This document shows, piece after piece, positions 8,604 through 17,595 of a DNA stretch of 64,000 bases; the first letter of the stretch is position 1; every line of letters starts with the position of its first letter. The stretch comes from Pelomonas sp. Root1444 (GTDB lineage Bacteria > Pseudomonadota > Gammaproteobacteria > Burkholderiales > Burkholderiaceae_C): the NCBI RefSeq assembly GCF_001426885.1, contig NZ_LMFP01000028.1, positions 991,216 to 1,055,215 of the forward strand, given 5' to 3'. The notes beneath the pieces are model-generated. The model saw nothing but the letters and a program-made list of their open reading frames with translations. It ran no database searches and was not told the DNA's origin. A program made the translations under genes and the position numbers.

Positions 8604-11600
8604 TCAGTACGTCAGACGTGCCGACACGGTGTAGCGCGGGCCCGAGGCGAACCAGCTGCGGCCCATCATGCCGATGTGCTGCTGCATGAGCTGCTTGTAG
8701 ACCGAGTCGGTCAGGTTCTGCCCTTCGAACGCAAACGTCAGCTTGTCCGTGAACCGGTACTGCACGCCCAGGTCGAGCTGGCCGAAATCAGCCGTCCAGA
8801 TGGGCAGGCCCAGCGGCATGTTGTTGCGTCCGAACTGCGGGCTGTCCGGGTTGGCATTCAGGCCGTTGGTCTGGTTCGGGCCGGTGTTGTCCGGGAAGGC
8901 CACGCCATTGAGGTACTTGCCGCGCCATGCGTAGGCCACGCGCGCCGAGATCGGGCCGTGGTCGTACAGCAGCGCCAGGTTGTAGGCCTTGCGCGACAGG
9001 TTGGGCAGCGGCAGCGCGCCGTAGGACTGGGCGTTCGTGTCACAGCCGTTGACGAACAGGTTCAGGTTGGTCCCATCCGCCGTGCTGCTGCACCATTCCG
9101 AAGCCACGGAGTTGTAGCGCGTTTGCCGGCTGTCCACGTAGGTGAAGTTGGCCTGCACTCCCAGGCCGGCCAGCAAGCCCGGCAGCCCGTTGAAGTAGTG
9201 CTGCACGGCCAGTTCCACGCCACGCGCCCAGCCCTTGGCGCCGTTGACCTTCGTCGAGTAGGCGAAGTCATAGGACTTGCCCGTCGTGTCGGCGGCCTGG
9301 ACGATGTCCGTCTGGTTGACGATCACGTCCTTGAGCCGCTTGTTGAAGGCCGCCACCGTGACCGAGCTGGCCTTGTCCAGGTACCACTCGGCCGACAGGT
9401 CGAACTGGTCCGACTTGACCGGCTTGAGCATCGGGTTGCCCAGCGCCGAACCTCGGTTGCGCAGGTCGTCGATGAACACCGTGCGCGTCTCTGGCGTGGT
9501 GCCCGTGGCCGGGGTGACCACCGTGCGCAGGTTGGCCGAACCGGCCAGCAGCTGCAGGTTGGGCTGCAGGTCGCTGAAGTCCGGCCGGGCGACCGCCTTG
9601 GCGAACGCGAAGCGGAGCTGCATCTTGTCGTTGAGCTTCCAGCGCAGGTTCAGGCTCGGCAGCACATTGGTGTACTTGTTCTCCAGCGCAATGGGCTCCA
9701 GGAAGCTCGTGAACGCGGGGATGGTGCCCTGCAGCGCGCCGGACGGCACGTTGGTGGCGGTGTAGGTCAGCGACTTGTAGCCCGTCGTGACGTAGTCCGT
9801 CTCCACCACGCGCAAGCCCACGTTGCCATCGACCGGCACGTTCCACTCGTCGAAGCCGAAGCGCAACTGCGTGTAGATCGTCTTGGTCTTCTCGTGCTGC
9901 TTGTTGCTGTTGGGCGAGCTCTCGTCGAACGGAATCGGCGTCCATGAGGCTGGGCAGTTGGGCGTGGCCGCCGGGTTCTTCTGCAGCGCGTACTCCGTGC
10001 ACAGCGTGTTGTAGTAGCTGTGCAGCGTGGCGTAGGAATCCGGGTAGTTCGCCGCCACGGCCATCTTCGGCAGCACCAGCGAAGCGACCTGGTTCTTGCC
10101 GTTCATGAAGTTGTTGAACTGCTTGACCTGCGTCTCACCACCGAAGCGGGACAGGTAGGCCAGCGACCGGATCGGGTGCCAGTCCCAGCTCTGGTCGCGC
10201 GCGCCCGGATCGAACTCCGCGGACTGCCAGCTCTGGGTCACGGCCTTCCAGTTGTAGCTGGGGTTGCTCACCTGGTTGTTGGTGTCCCGGTCCGTCAGCC
10301 GCAGGCCCACGCGGATGTCGTGCAGCACCGGATGGTCGAACGAGTACTTCACGTCGCCCTTCCAGGCCTTCTGGGTCGCCCGGCTCTTGTCCAGGTGCTC
10401 CATCGTGAAGCCCCAGTAGTACTTGGACGGGTCGGCCAGGTAGGCCCGGTCCGTGTCGTCCAGGATCAGCCGCGGCATGCCGCCCGAGAAGTCCACGGTT
10501 TCCTTGGGCATGTTGATGCCGGTGGCGACCGTGGAGTCGATGGCGTTGGTGGTCGACTCGATGAACTGGAAGTCGTTGGCAATGCGCAGCGCGGGCGTCG
10601 GCGTCCAGACCAGGTTGAACGCGGTTTCCTTGGTCTGCGAATTGCGCTTGGAGAAGCGCGTGTTGGCATTGAACGGGATGCCGTTGTGGCCCGGATCGGT
10701 GATCGTGCCGGTCAGCAGCGCGCCGTTGCTGCCCCACGTGGCGTCGGCCGACACGAGGGACGTGTACGGATCGGCCTGGCTGTCGATGGAGCTTTCATCC
10801 CAGTAGAAGTTGTACTTGGACCGGAAGTGCGTCAGCGACGCCTCCAGGTTGTCCTTCTTCCACTGGCCGGCGAGGTAGGTGCCCTGGCGCTTGCGGTCGT
10901 AAGCCAGCGTGCGCCAGCCCAGCGCCTTCGGGAACCAGTGGTTGCCCGGCAACGCACGGTAGTAGTTGTTGTTGTCGCCGTCGGTCTTGCCCGGCCAGCG
11001 TTCGACGGCGAGGAAGTACGGGTCGACGAACATGCCGTCGGTGCGCGTGTTGCTCTTGGAGTTCGCCACGTGCAAGAGCAGGCCGACCTTGCCGATGTCG
11101 GTATTCCAGGTGTTGGACAGCAAGCCCGACACCGTCGGCTTGCTGCTGTCCGCCAGCTGGTTCTTCGTCATCGAAACGCCCAGCGCGCTCTTGAAGCCGT
11201 TGTAGTCGAACGGCAGCGCCGTGCGCAGGTTCACCAGGCCGCCGATGGCGCCTTCGATCTGCTCGGCCGAGGGGTTCTTGTAGACGTCGACGCCGGCCAT
11301 CAGCTCGGGCGGCACGTCCTCGAAGCTCAGGCCGCGCCCGCCGTTGGCCGAGAAGCTCTCACGCCCGTTGAGCTGCGACGACACGTAGGTCAGGCCGCGG
11401 ATGAGCACGCCGGAACCTTCGACCGAGTACCGGCCCGGGTCACCACGCGCCATCACGCGGTCCATCGTCACGCCGACGATGCGCTGCAGCACCTCGCTGA
11501 CGGAGCGGTCCGGCAGTTTGCCGATGTCGTCGGCGACGATGGAGTCGACGATCTCATCGGCGTTCTGTTTGATCTTCTGCGCCGACTGCAGGGCAGCGCG

Positions 11601-11762
11601 CTGCCCCGAGACGATGACAGTCTCCAACTGTTGGGCGCCGCCAGCGGCTCCCGAGGCGGCCGCCGCCGGGGGCGCTGCCGTCTGTGCCATGGCGGGCGCC
11701 GACCAGACCATCACGGCCTGCAGCGCTGCCAGGGACAACGTTGTCCTTTTGAAATGTCTCAT
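8604..11762 (-). CDS. TonB-dependent receptor, glucomannan locus
   Basis: A 1052-residue outer-membrane receptor of the long Xanthomonas/Caulobacter type (TIGR01782-like). A signal peptide (MRHFKRTTLSL to SAPAMA-Q) is followed by a TonB-box-like ETVIVSG and a plug domain (roughly residues 60-190, with IVADDIGKLPDRSVSEVLQRI and GVLIRGL). A 22-strand-type barrel ends in VSARLTY with a terminal aromatic. It should import mannan or glucan oligosaccharides using TonB energy. The start at 11762 is supported by a GAGGAGCAACGAGG ribosome site and by the signal peptide. A longer frame from 11885 would put 41 basic residues before the signal. It follows the GH2 gene on the same strand. Confidence 0.93.
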   Translation of the reverse strand: MRHFKRTTLSLAALQAVMVWSAPAMAQTAAPPAAAASGAAGGAQQLETVIVSGQRAALQSAQKIKQNADEIVDSIVADDIGKLPDRSVSEVLQRIVGVTMDRVMARGDPGRYSVEGSGVLIRGLTYVSSQLNGRESFSANGGRGLSFEDVPPELMAGVDVYKNPSAEQIEGAIGGLVNLRTALPFDYNGFKSALGVSMTKNQLADSSKPTVSGLLSNTWNTDIGKVGLLLHVANSKSNTRTDGMFVDPYFLAVERWPGKTDGDNNNYYRALPGNHWFPKALGWRTLAYDRKRQGTYLAGQWKKDNLEASLTHFRSKYNFYWDESSIDSQADPYTSLVSADATWGSNGALLTGTITDPGHNGIPFNANTRFSKRNSQTKETAFNLVWTPTPALRIANDFQFIESTTNAIDSTVATGINMPKETVDFSGGMPRLILDDTDRAYLADPSKYYWGFTMEHLDKSRATQKAWKGDVKYSFDHPVLHDIRVGLRLTDRDTNNQVSNPSYNWKAVTQSWQSAEFDPGARDQSWDWHPIRSLAYLSRFGGETQVKQFNNFMNGKNQVASLVLPKMAVAANYPDSYATLHSYYNTLCTEYALQKNPAATPNCPASWTPIPFDESSPNSNKQHEKTKTIYTQLRFGFDEWNVPVDGNVGLRVVETDYVTTGYKSLTYTATNVPSGALQGTIPAFTSFLEPIALENKYTNVLPSLNLRWKLNDKMQLRFAFAKAVARPDFSDLQPNLQLLAGSANLRTVVTPATGTTPETRTVFIDDLRNRGSALGNPMLKPVKSDQFDLSAEWYLDKASSVTVAAFNKRLKDVIVNQTDIVQAADTTGKSYDFAYSTKVNGAKGWARGVELAVQHYFNGLPGLLAGLGVQANFTYVDSRQTRYNSVASEWCSSTADGTNLNLFVNGCDTNAQSYGALPLPNLSRKAYNLALLYDHGPISARVAYAWRGKYLNGVAFPDNTGPNQTNGLNANPDSPQFGRNNMPLGLPIWTADFGQLDLGVQYRFTDKLTFAFEGQNLTDSVYKQLMQQHIGMMGRSWFASGPRYTVSARLTY

Positions 11763-11799
11763 CCTCGTTGCTCCTCTTCGGTGGGAATCACGGGCCCTT

Positions 11800-11889
11800 T
11801 CAGGCCTCGTTCGGTGGCCGCGGGCTTGGCGCCGCAACCTTTCTGATAACGCTAACGAATGCCACCCCTTCAGGTATTGGGGCATTCAT
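11800..11889 (-). other. possible leader ORF of 29 codons with near-perfect ribosome site
   Basis: Just after the GH2 stop codon the minus strand carries AAGGAGGTG, a full anti-16S match. An ATG lies 12 bases past its GGAGG core and opens a 29-codon frame (start MNAPIPEGVAF). An inverted repeat (GAATGCC...GGCATTC, about 11856-11887) lies over the first codons and could fold in RNA. It lies wholly in the leader of the TonB receptor. It could be a leader peptide, a small gene, or a coincidental frame. No family is recognised. Confidence 0.3.
11845..11859. promoter_or_regulatory. TAACG direct repeat in the receptor leader
   Basis: GATAACGCTAACGAA contains two TAACG copies 6 bp apart, 83 bp before the TonB-receptor start. 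It could be a regulator site but differs from the CTAAACA motif found elsewhere in the locus. This is only a tentative assignment. Confidence 0.25.
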
Positions 11890-11909
11890 GGATTTGTCAC
11901 ACCTCCTTG

Positions 11910-14387
11910 CTATAGCCACGCCATGCGACTCGGCTCATCCAATGCCACAACCTGCAATGCCTCTGGCAGCCGCCCTGCCGCGCCGATGCGCCGCGGCGCC
12001 CCGGGAACGAGATCGATGAAGTTGTCGGCCAGCACGGCGCCGTCCGCCTGCAGCCACAGGCCCTTGACGGGCCGGTCGGTGCTCAGGGACAGGCCGGCAC
12101 CGCTGCGCTCTATGACGATGCGGGCGCCGCCGAGGCGGTAGAACTTGAAGGGCTCGGTCCAGGCGCAGTCGCGTGCGAGTTCGCGGCCGTCTGGGTCCAG
12201 TGCACGCAGCTCGGCAACGACCGGCTCGTCGACCACCGGCAGCGCCAGCGTCGCCTCGACCGACGTCGACGCCGGCACGTCGCGCGCCATGCGGCCGTCG
12301 GCGAGCTCCCGCCCGTCCATCGCGAACACGCGCAGTTGCAGCACCACCGCCTGCGCGGCGAGCGCGCCGTTCATGACGGCGAGCCGGGCCTGCCCCGCCT
12401 CCAACCGCACAGCCACCGCCAGCGGCGCCATCGCGCGGCGCACCGCATGCCAGGCCGGCTTGACGGTGCCGGCCGAATCGATCAACGCCCAGCTCGTCAC
12501 CGGCCAGCAGTCGTTGAGCTGCCAGACCAGCGCGCCACCCACGGCGCGTGCGCCGGGCTGCTGCCAGCGGCGGCGGAAGTCCTGGTAGGCCACGCGCATG
12601 GCCTCGGCCTGTACGAACTGCGTCGCGTAGACATGCTCGGCCAGCGTCGGTCCGACGCGCAGGTTGTCGGCCAGGTAGACGGCCAGGCGGCGGTGCCCGT
12701 CCGGCCCGCTGGCCGAGCCGGCCTTGTTGTGCCACTGCACGGTGCGGCTCTCGGGGAAGCGCTCCTCCTCGGGCAGCACCGACTCGAACAAGGCCAGCGA
12801 CGGGTGCGACTGCATGCCGAACTCGCTGACGAAGCGCGCCTGCACCTGGCCATAGCTTTGGTAGGGCAGCATCTGCTGGTGCCAGACCTCCCAGCTGTGG
12901 CGGTCGCCGACGGTCACGTCGGAGGACTTCGCGTCGCCCGGCGTCCACGGGCTGCCAGGCCAGTAGGCGCGGTCCGGGTCCAGCGCTGCGCAGACCTCGG
13001 GCAGCAGGCCCTCGTAGATGGCGCGCGCCTCGAAGCGCTCGGCCGGCACGCCGGGGCCAGCCAGGCCCACCGACTCGGCCAGCATGTAGTCCTCGTTGTT
13101 GCCGCACCAGAGCGCGAGGCAGGCGTGGTGGCGCAGCCGCTTGACGGCCGCCTGCGCCTCGGCGCGCACGCTGGCCTGGAACCCGGCATGCGCCGGATAC
13201 AGGCCGCAGGCGAACATGAAGTCCTGCCAGACGAGGATGCCCAGTTCGTCGCAGGCCTCGTAGAAGGCCTCGTGCTCGTAGATGCCGCCGCCCCAGACGC
13301 GCAGCATGTTCATGTTCGCGGCCGCCGCCTGCGCAATGCGCTCGCGGTAGCGCGCCGGCGTGATGCGCTCCAGCAGGCTGTCGTCCGGAATCCAGTTGGC
13401 CCCGCCGGCAAACAGCGCCTGGCCGTTGACCTCGAAATGGAAGCTGCTGCCCGCCTCGCCCTGCACCGGCTCCTGCACCAGGCGCAGCGTGCGCAGGCCG
13501 ATGCGCTGGCGCTGCTCGGCCAGCACCTGCGTGCCGTCCAGCACGCGCACGACCAGCGTGTAAAGCGGCTGCGCGCCCAGGCCCAGCGGCCACCACAGCC
13601 GCGCGTCGACCACGTCCAGCCGGGCCTGCGCCACACCGGCCGCGACCGTCTGCGCCGCGACGCTGCGGCCCTCCGGGTCCAGCAGTTCGATGCTCAGTTG
13701 CTGGCCGGCGCCCACGATCTCGACCGCGACCTGAAGCGTCGCGTGCCGCGCAGCCACGTCGACCTCGCTGCGGCAATGCACATCGGCGATGCGCGCCGCC
13801 CAGCTGTGCCGGCGCACCGGCCGCCAGGGGCCGCTGACGAGCAGCTCCGGGCCCCAGTCCCAGCCAAAGTGGTATTGCGCCTTGCGGGCATACAGGCGCG
13901 CGCTGTCGCCATTCCAGAGCTGGCGCTTACCGTGGACGGCCTCGGGCTCGCGGGCGCGGGCCAGCGGCGGGTCGAAGCGCAGCAGCAGCTCGTTGCGACC
14001 GGGCTTGAGCAGTTCACGCACGTCCACGCGGCGCGGCACGAACATGTTGTCGGATTCGAACAGCCGCACGCCGTTGAGCCAGGCGGTGCAGTAAGTGTCC
14101 AGGCCCTCGAAGACCAGCTCCTCGTGCGACGCCAGCTCGCCCACGTCGAAGCCGAGCCTCCAGGCCCAGCTGCGCTCGCCGACCCAGCGCAGCTGCGTCT
14201 CGTTGCGGCCATAGAAGGGGTCGGGCACGCGCCCCGCCGCCAGCAAGGCGCCATGGGCGGAGCCGGGCACGGCGGCCGGCAGCCAGGCGTCCTGCGGCAG
14301 CGCAGCCAGCGCCGGCCAGTCCGCGCCATGCGGCGCCTCGGCCAGTTGCCAGCCGTCGTGAAGGTCGATCAAACGTTCGGGAATCAC
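11910..14387 (-). CDS. GH2 beta-mannosidase
   Basis: An 825-residue GH2 enzyme, normal for beta-mannosidases. The N-terminal sugar-binding domain has the typical beta-mannosidase start (LHDGWQLAEA, PGSAHGALLAAGRVPDPFYGRNE). It is followed by an immunoglobulin-like domain and the catalytic barrel. The acid/base is Glu432 in WCGNNEDY and the nucleophile is Glu522 in FVSEFGMQ. No signal peptide is seen, so it should act in the cytoplasm on mannobiose or Man-Glc-type oligosaccharides. The start is GTG at 14387 with a weak ribosome site. It diverges from the ABC operon, and the 195-bp spacer carries a CTAAACAT half-site about 36 bp upstream of this start. Confidence 0.93.
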   Translation of the reverse strand: MIPERLIDLHDGWQLAEAPHGADWPALAALPQDAWLPAAVPGSAHGALLAAGRVPDPFYGRNETQLRWVGERSWAWRLGFDVGELASHEELVFEGLDTYCTAWLNGVRLFESDNMFVPRRVDVRELLKPGRNELLLRFDPPLARAREPEAVHGKRQLWNGDSARLYARKAQYHFGWDWGPELLVSGPWRPVRRHSWAARIADVHCRSEVDVAARHATLQVAVEIVGAGQQLSIELLDPEGRSVAAQTVAAGVAQARLDVVDARLWWPLGLGAQPLYTLVVRVLDGTQVLAEQRQRIGLRTLRLVQEPVQGEAGSSFHFEVNGQALFAGGANWIPDDSLLERITPARYRERIAQAAAANMNMLRVWGGGIYEHEAFYEACDELGILVWQDFMFACGLYPAHAGFQASVRAEAQAAVKRLRHHACLALWCGNNEDYMLAESVGLAGPGVPAERFEARAIYEGLLPEVCAALDPDRAYWPGSPWTPGDAKSSDVTVGDRHSWEVWHQQMLPYQSYGQVQARFVSEFGMQSHPSLALFESVLPEEERFPESRTVQWHNKAGSASGPDGHRRLAVYLADNLRVGPTLAEHVYATQFVQAEAMRVAYQDFRRRWQQPGARAVGGALVWQLNDCWPVTSWALIDSAGTVKPAWHAVRRAMAPLAVAVRLEAGQARLAVMNGALAAQAVVLQLRVFAMDGRELADGRMARDVPASTSVEATLALPVVDEPVVAELRALDPDGRELARDCAWTEPFKFYRLGGARIVIERSGAGLSLSTDRPVKGLWLQADGAVLADNFIDLVPGAPRRIGAAGRLPEALQVVALDEPSRMAWL

Positions 14388-14547
14388 TGCGCTGAGATCC
14401 TCAGCGGCCCGCCGGTGGCGCCGCTAAACATGAATTTGTTGCGCATTCTGTTTCTCCGACAGATCGGACACGATCAGGGATAGCACCGATGAAACAACGC
14501 CGCCGATCGGCATTGCCGCAGCCGGCAATCTGCGGATAATCCCTGTC

Positions 14548-14560
14548 GTTTACTAAACAT
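14548..14560. promoter_or_regulatory. candidate LacI operator before the ABC/glucomannan operon
   Basis: GTTTACTAAAC is a perfect 11-bp palindrome about an odd centre, followed by AT to give CTAAACAT. It lies 22 bp before the substrate-binding-protein start. A single copy of CTAAACAT lies at 14424-14431 near the GH2 start, so both divergent promoters have a copy. Confidence 0.55.
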
Positions 14561-14582
14561 CAAGCGCGTATCCCTGGTCGCC

Positions 14583-15815
14583 GTGAGCCCTGCATCCCTG
14601 AAGCTCGCCATTCCGCTGCTGCTGGCCGCAGGCTGCGGCCCGGCGCTGGCCGCGCATCTGGTGATCTGGATGGTGGGCGACGACAAGACGCCGCGCCTGA
14701 TGCAGCCGGCCGTCGAGGCCTACCGCGCCCGCCACCCCGACGTCACCGTCGAGGTGCGCGACGTGCCCTGGGCCGATGCGATGACCAAGTACTCGGCCGC
14801 GCTGGCCAGCCGGCGCGGGCCCGACCTGATCACCGGCAGCACCTCCTACGCGATCTCGCTCGGCGCCAAGGGTGCCCTCGTCGACCTGAACCAGGCCGCC
14901 CCCGAACTGGCGCGCGAGCTGGAACGGCACGCCAACCCCGGCGCGCTGGCCGCCATCCGCCGGCCCGACGGCGCGTTGCACGGCGCGCCGTTCGACATGC
15001 ACGTGCAGCTGCAGTACTACCGCAGCGATCTGCTGCGCGAAGCCCCGGCCACCTGGGACGGCTTCATCACCACCGCCCAGGTGTTGCGCGCGCAAGGCCA
15101 CGGCTACGCGCAGCAATGGGGCAACACCAGCTGGCTGGGCTTCTACCCCTACCTGCGCCAGGCCGGCGGCGCGGTGTACGACGCCACCTGCAGCCGCGCC
15201 GTCATCGACAGCCCCGAGGCCGTGCGCGCGCTGACCTACTACGCGCGCCTGTACCGCGAGCTGAAGGCCCCGACCGACGGCTGGCCGGATGCCGACGGCG
15301 GCCTGGAGAGCGGTGCCTACGGGCTGATGCAATCCGGCACCTGGCTGCTGTCGCGCCTGGACATGACGCACAAGGGCCTGGTCGGCAAATGGGCCGCCGC
15401 GCCGCTCCCCGTCGGCCCGACCGGCAAACGCACGGCGGTGCTGGGCGGCACGGTGCTGGCCGTCATGCGCTTCTCGCCCAACCGCGCGCTGGCGCTGGAC
15501 TTCATGCGCAGCCTCTATCAGCCCGAGACCACGCGCCGCATGGCCGAGGCCGCCCTGCAGTACGGCGGCATGTGGCTGCCATCCGGCCGGCAGGACCAGA
15601 TCGCCGCGCTGCCCCTGCCCCACCGCCAGGCCTTGCTGGACCAGCTCGCCGATGCCGAAGGCCCGCCGCCCTGCCCGGCCTGGATGCGGCAGGACTACAT
15701 CGTGACCCGCGCCGTGCAGCGCGTCGTGCTGGCCGGCGCCGACCCGCAGGCCGAACTGAGCCGCGCGGCGGCCGTCATGAACCGCGCGCTCGCCGTGCAG
15801 GGGAAGCAGCGATGA
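14583..15815 (+). CDS. ABC sugar transporter, substrate-binding protein
   Basis: A 410-residue extracellular solute-binding protein of the MalE-like family 1 type. The N-terminus has a signal sequence with a possible lipobox (LLLAAGC) and alternatively a PALA-A signal-peptidase I site, so lipidation is uncertain. Family features include VIWMVGDD, the first-strand region AVEAYRARHPDVTVEV, and W-rich sugar-contact regions. It would capture oligosaccharides in the periplasm for the permeases encoded next. The start is GTG. Its stop overlaps the next start by 4 bp (ATGA). Confidence 0.9.
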   Translation: MSPASLKLAIPLLLAAGCGPALAAHLVIWMVGDDKTPRLMQPAVEAYRARHPDVTVEVRDVPWADAMTKYSAALASRRGPDLITGSTSYAISLGAKGALVDLNQAAPELARELERHANPGALAAIRRPDGALHGAPFDMHVQLQYYRSDLLREAPATWDGFITTAQVLRAQGHGYAQQWGNTSWLGFYPYLRQAGGAVYDATCSRAVIDSPEAVRALTYYARLYRELKAPTDGWPDADGGLESGAYGLMQSGTWLLSRLDMTHKGLVGKWAAAPLPVGPTGKRTAVLGGTVLAVMRFSPNRALALDFMRSLYQPETTRRMAEAALQYGGMWLPSGRQDQIAALPLPHRQALLDQLADAEGPPPCPAWMRQDYIVTRAVQRVVLAGADPQAELSRAAAVMNRALAVQGKQR

Positions 15816-16711
15816 GGCCAATGAGGCCGACCTGGCGCCGCCATGGTCGCGACATGTTGCTGGTCGCGCCCTTCTTCGCGCTCTTCGGCCTGTTCGGCGT
15901 CTGGCCCGTGCTGCGCTCGGCCTGGCTGAGCTTCACCGACTATCACGCCACCGACGACCCGGCCTGGGTCGGCACGCGCAACTACGCCGAGCTGTTTGCC
16001 GACGAGCGCTTCTGGCAGGCGCTCGGCAACACCGCCACCTACATGGCCTCGGTGTCGGTCATCGCCGTCGTGCTGGGCCTGGTGCTGGCGCTGAATTTCG
16101 GCAGCAACTCGCGCCTGCACCAGTGCGTGCGCGTCGCCTTCTTCCTGCCCGCGGTCGCCGGCGGCGTGGGCGCCATCTCGGCCTGGAAGTGGCTGGCCAA
16201 CTCCGAGGCCTACGGCTTCTTCAACAGCCTCCGCGCCGCCCTGGGCCTGGAGCCGGCGCGCTTTCTCGGCGACCCGCAATGGACGATGCCGGTGCTGGTG
16301 CTGGTCGGCGTCTGGTCGGTGCTGGGCTACAACCTCATCATCTTCGTCGCCGGCCTGCGCGCGATTCCGCAGGAGCTGTACCAGGCGGCGCGGCTGGACG
16401 GCGCCTCGCGCTGGCAGCAGCTGCTGCACATCACGCTGCCCAACCTGCGGCCGACGCTGGTCTACGTCAGCGTGACCGGCATGGTGGCGAGCTTCCAGGT
16501 CTTCTACGAGCCCTACCTGCTCTACGGCGCCGTGGACACCCTGGGCGGCCCGCTGGACTCGGCGCTGATGCTGGTCACCTACCTGTTCGACCGGGGCTTC
16601 CGCCAACTCGACCTGGGCCTGGCGTCGGCCGCGGCCTGGGTGATGACGACGCTGCTGTTCGGCCTGACCTGGTTGAACCTGCGCTTCATTGGCAAGGAGG
16701 AACGGCGATGA
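15812..16711 (+). CDS. ABC sugar transporter permease (MalF/UgpA type)
   Basis: A 299-residue inner-membrane permease with about six hydrophobic segments. The EAA motif that contacts the ATPase is in LYQAARLDGASRWQQLLHITLP. It is translationally coupled on both sides by 4-bp ATGA overlaps with the binding-protein gene and the second permease gene. No ATP-binding subunit gene occurs in this window, so a shared MsmK/MalK-type ATPase elsewhere is inferred. Confidence 0.93.
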   Translation: MRPMRPTWRRHGRDMLLVAPFFALFGLFGVWPVLRSAWLSFTDYHATDDPAWVGTRNYAELFADERFWQALGNTATYMASVSVIAVVLGLVLALNFGSNSRLHQCVRVAFFLPAVAGGVGAISAWKWLANSEAYGFFNSLRAALGLEPARFLGDPQWTMPVLVLVGVWSVLGYNLIIFVAGLRAIPQELYQAARLDGASRWQQLLHITLPNLRPTLVYVSVTGMVASFQVFYEPYLLYGAVDTLGGPLDSALMLVTYLFDRGFRQLDLGLASAAAWVMTTLLFGLTWLNLRFIGKEERR

Positions 16712-17586
16712 AATGGCGCACCCTGCTGCGCGCGCCGCTGTGGCTGCTGGTGCCGGCCATGCTGCTGCCCTACTACTGGATGGCCATCGGCGCCTTCAAG
16801 ACGGTGGGCGAGCTGCTGCGCCAGCCTCCCACGCTGCTGCCCGACGCGCCGACATGGCGCAACTTCTTCAACCCCGACTGGGCCGGCACGACGGCCGACC
16901 CCGACAAGCTGGCCGGCATCCTGCAGGTGTCCGTCGAGGGCCATGGCTTCCTGCGCTTTTATGCCAACAGCCTGCTCGTCACCGTCGTCGTCACGGCGGT
17001 CAGCCTGCTGGCCGCGTCGCTGGTCGCCTTCGTGCTGACCAAGCGGCCCTTCCCGGGCAGCCGCTGGCTGTTCCGCCTGCTGCTGGTGTCGATGATGGTG
17101 CCGTGGGAGGTGACCATCGTGCCCAACTTCGTCACCGTCGCGCAGCTGGGCTGGATCAACAGCTACGCCGCGCTGCTGGTGCCGGGCCTGGCCAAGGCCT
17201 TCGTCGTCTTCTACTTCCGCCAGGCCATGCTGTCGGTGCCGGACGAACTCGTCGCCGCCGCCACGCTGGACGGTGCCGGCACGCTGCGGATCTGGTGGAG
17301 CGTCGTGCTGCCGCTGCTGCGGCCGGCACTGGCCGCCATCGCCATTCCCGTGGCGGTGGCCGAATGGAACAACTTCCTGTGGCCGCTGCTGGTCGTGCAC
17401 GACGCCGCCACGCTGACCCTGCCCCTGCAACTCGGCAAGATGGCCGCCGACCTCAGCTTCAACCCGCAGTCGGCCGCCGTGCTGATGGCGGGATCGCTGC
17501 TCGCGTCGCTGCCGGCCGTGGTGCTTTTCCTGATCTTCCAGCGCCAGTTCGTGGCCGGCCTCGGTGCCGGCGCCACCAAGGGCTGA
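16708..17586 (+). CDS. ABC sugar transporter permease (MalG type)
   Basis: A 292-residue partner permease with about six membrane segments. An EAA loop (ELVAAATLDGAGTLRIWWSV) lies in the second half. A periplasmic loop of about 60 residues follows the first helix. With the preceding gene it should form the heterodimeric translocation channel for oligosaccharides. The start overlaps the upstream stop (ATGA) and has GGAGG nearby. The next gene starts 9 bp after its stop. Confidence 0.93.
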   Translation: MKWRTLLRAPLWLLVPAMLLPYYWMAIGAFKTVGELLRQPPTLLPDAPTWRNFFNPDWAGTTADPDKLAGILQVSVEGHGFLRFYANSLLVTVVVTAVSLLAASLVAFVLTKRPFPGSRWLFRLLLVSMMVPWEVTIVPNFVTVAQLGWINSYAALLVPGLAKAFVVFYFRQAMLSVPDELVAAATLDGAGTLRIWWSVVLPLLRPALAAIAIPVAVAEWNNFLWPLLVVHDAATLTLPLQLGKMAADLSFNPQSAAVLMAGSLLASLPAVVLFLIFQRQFVAGLGAGATKG

Positions 17587-17595
17587 TCCCTTCGC

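Noticed and set aside
8604-11885. 1093-residue TonB receptor starting at 11885
   Set aside because: Forty-one basic residues would precede the signal peptide. The ATG at 11762 has a proper ribosome site.
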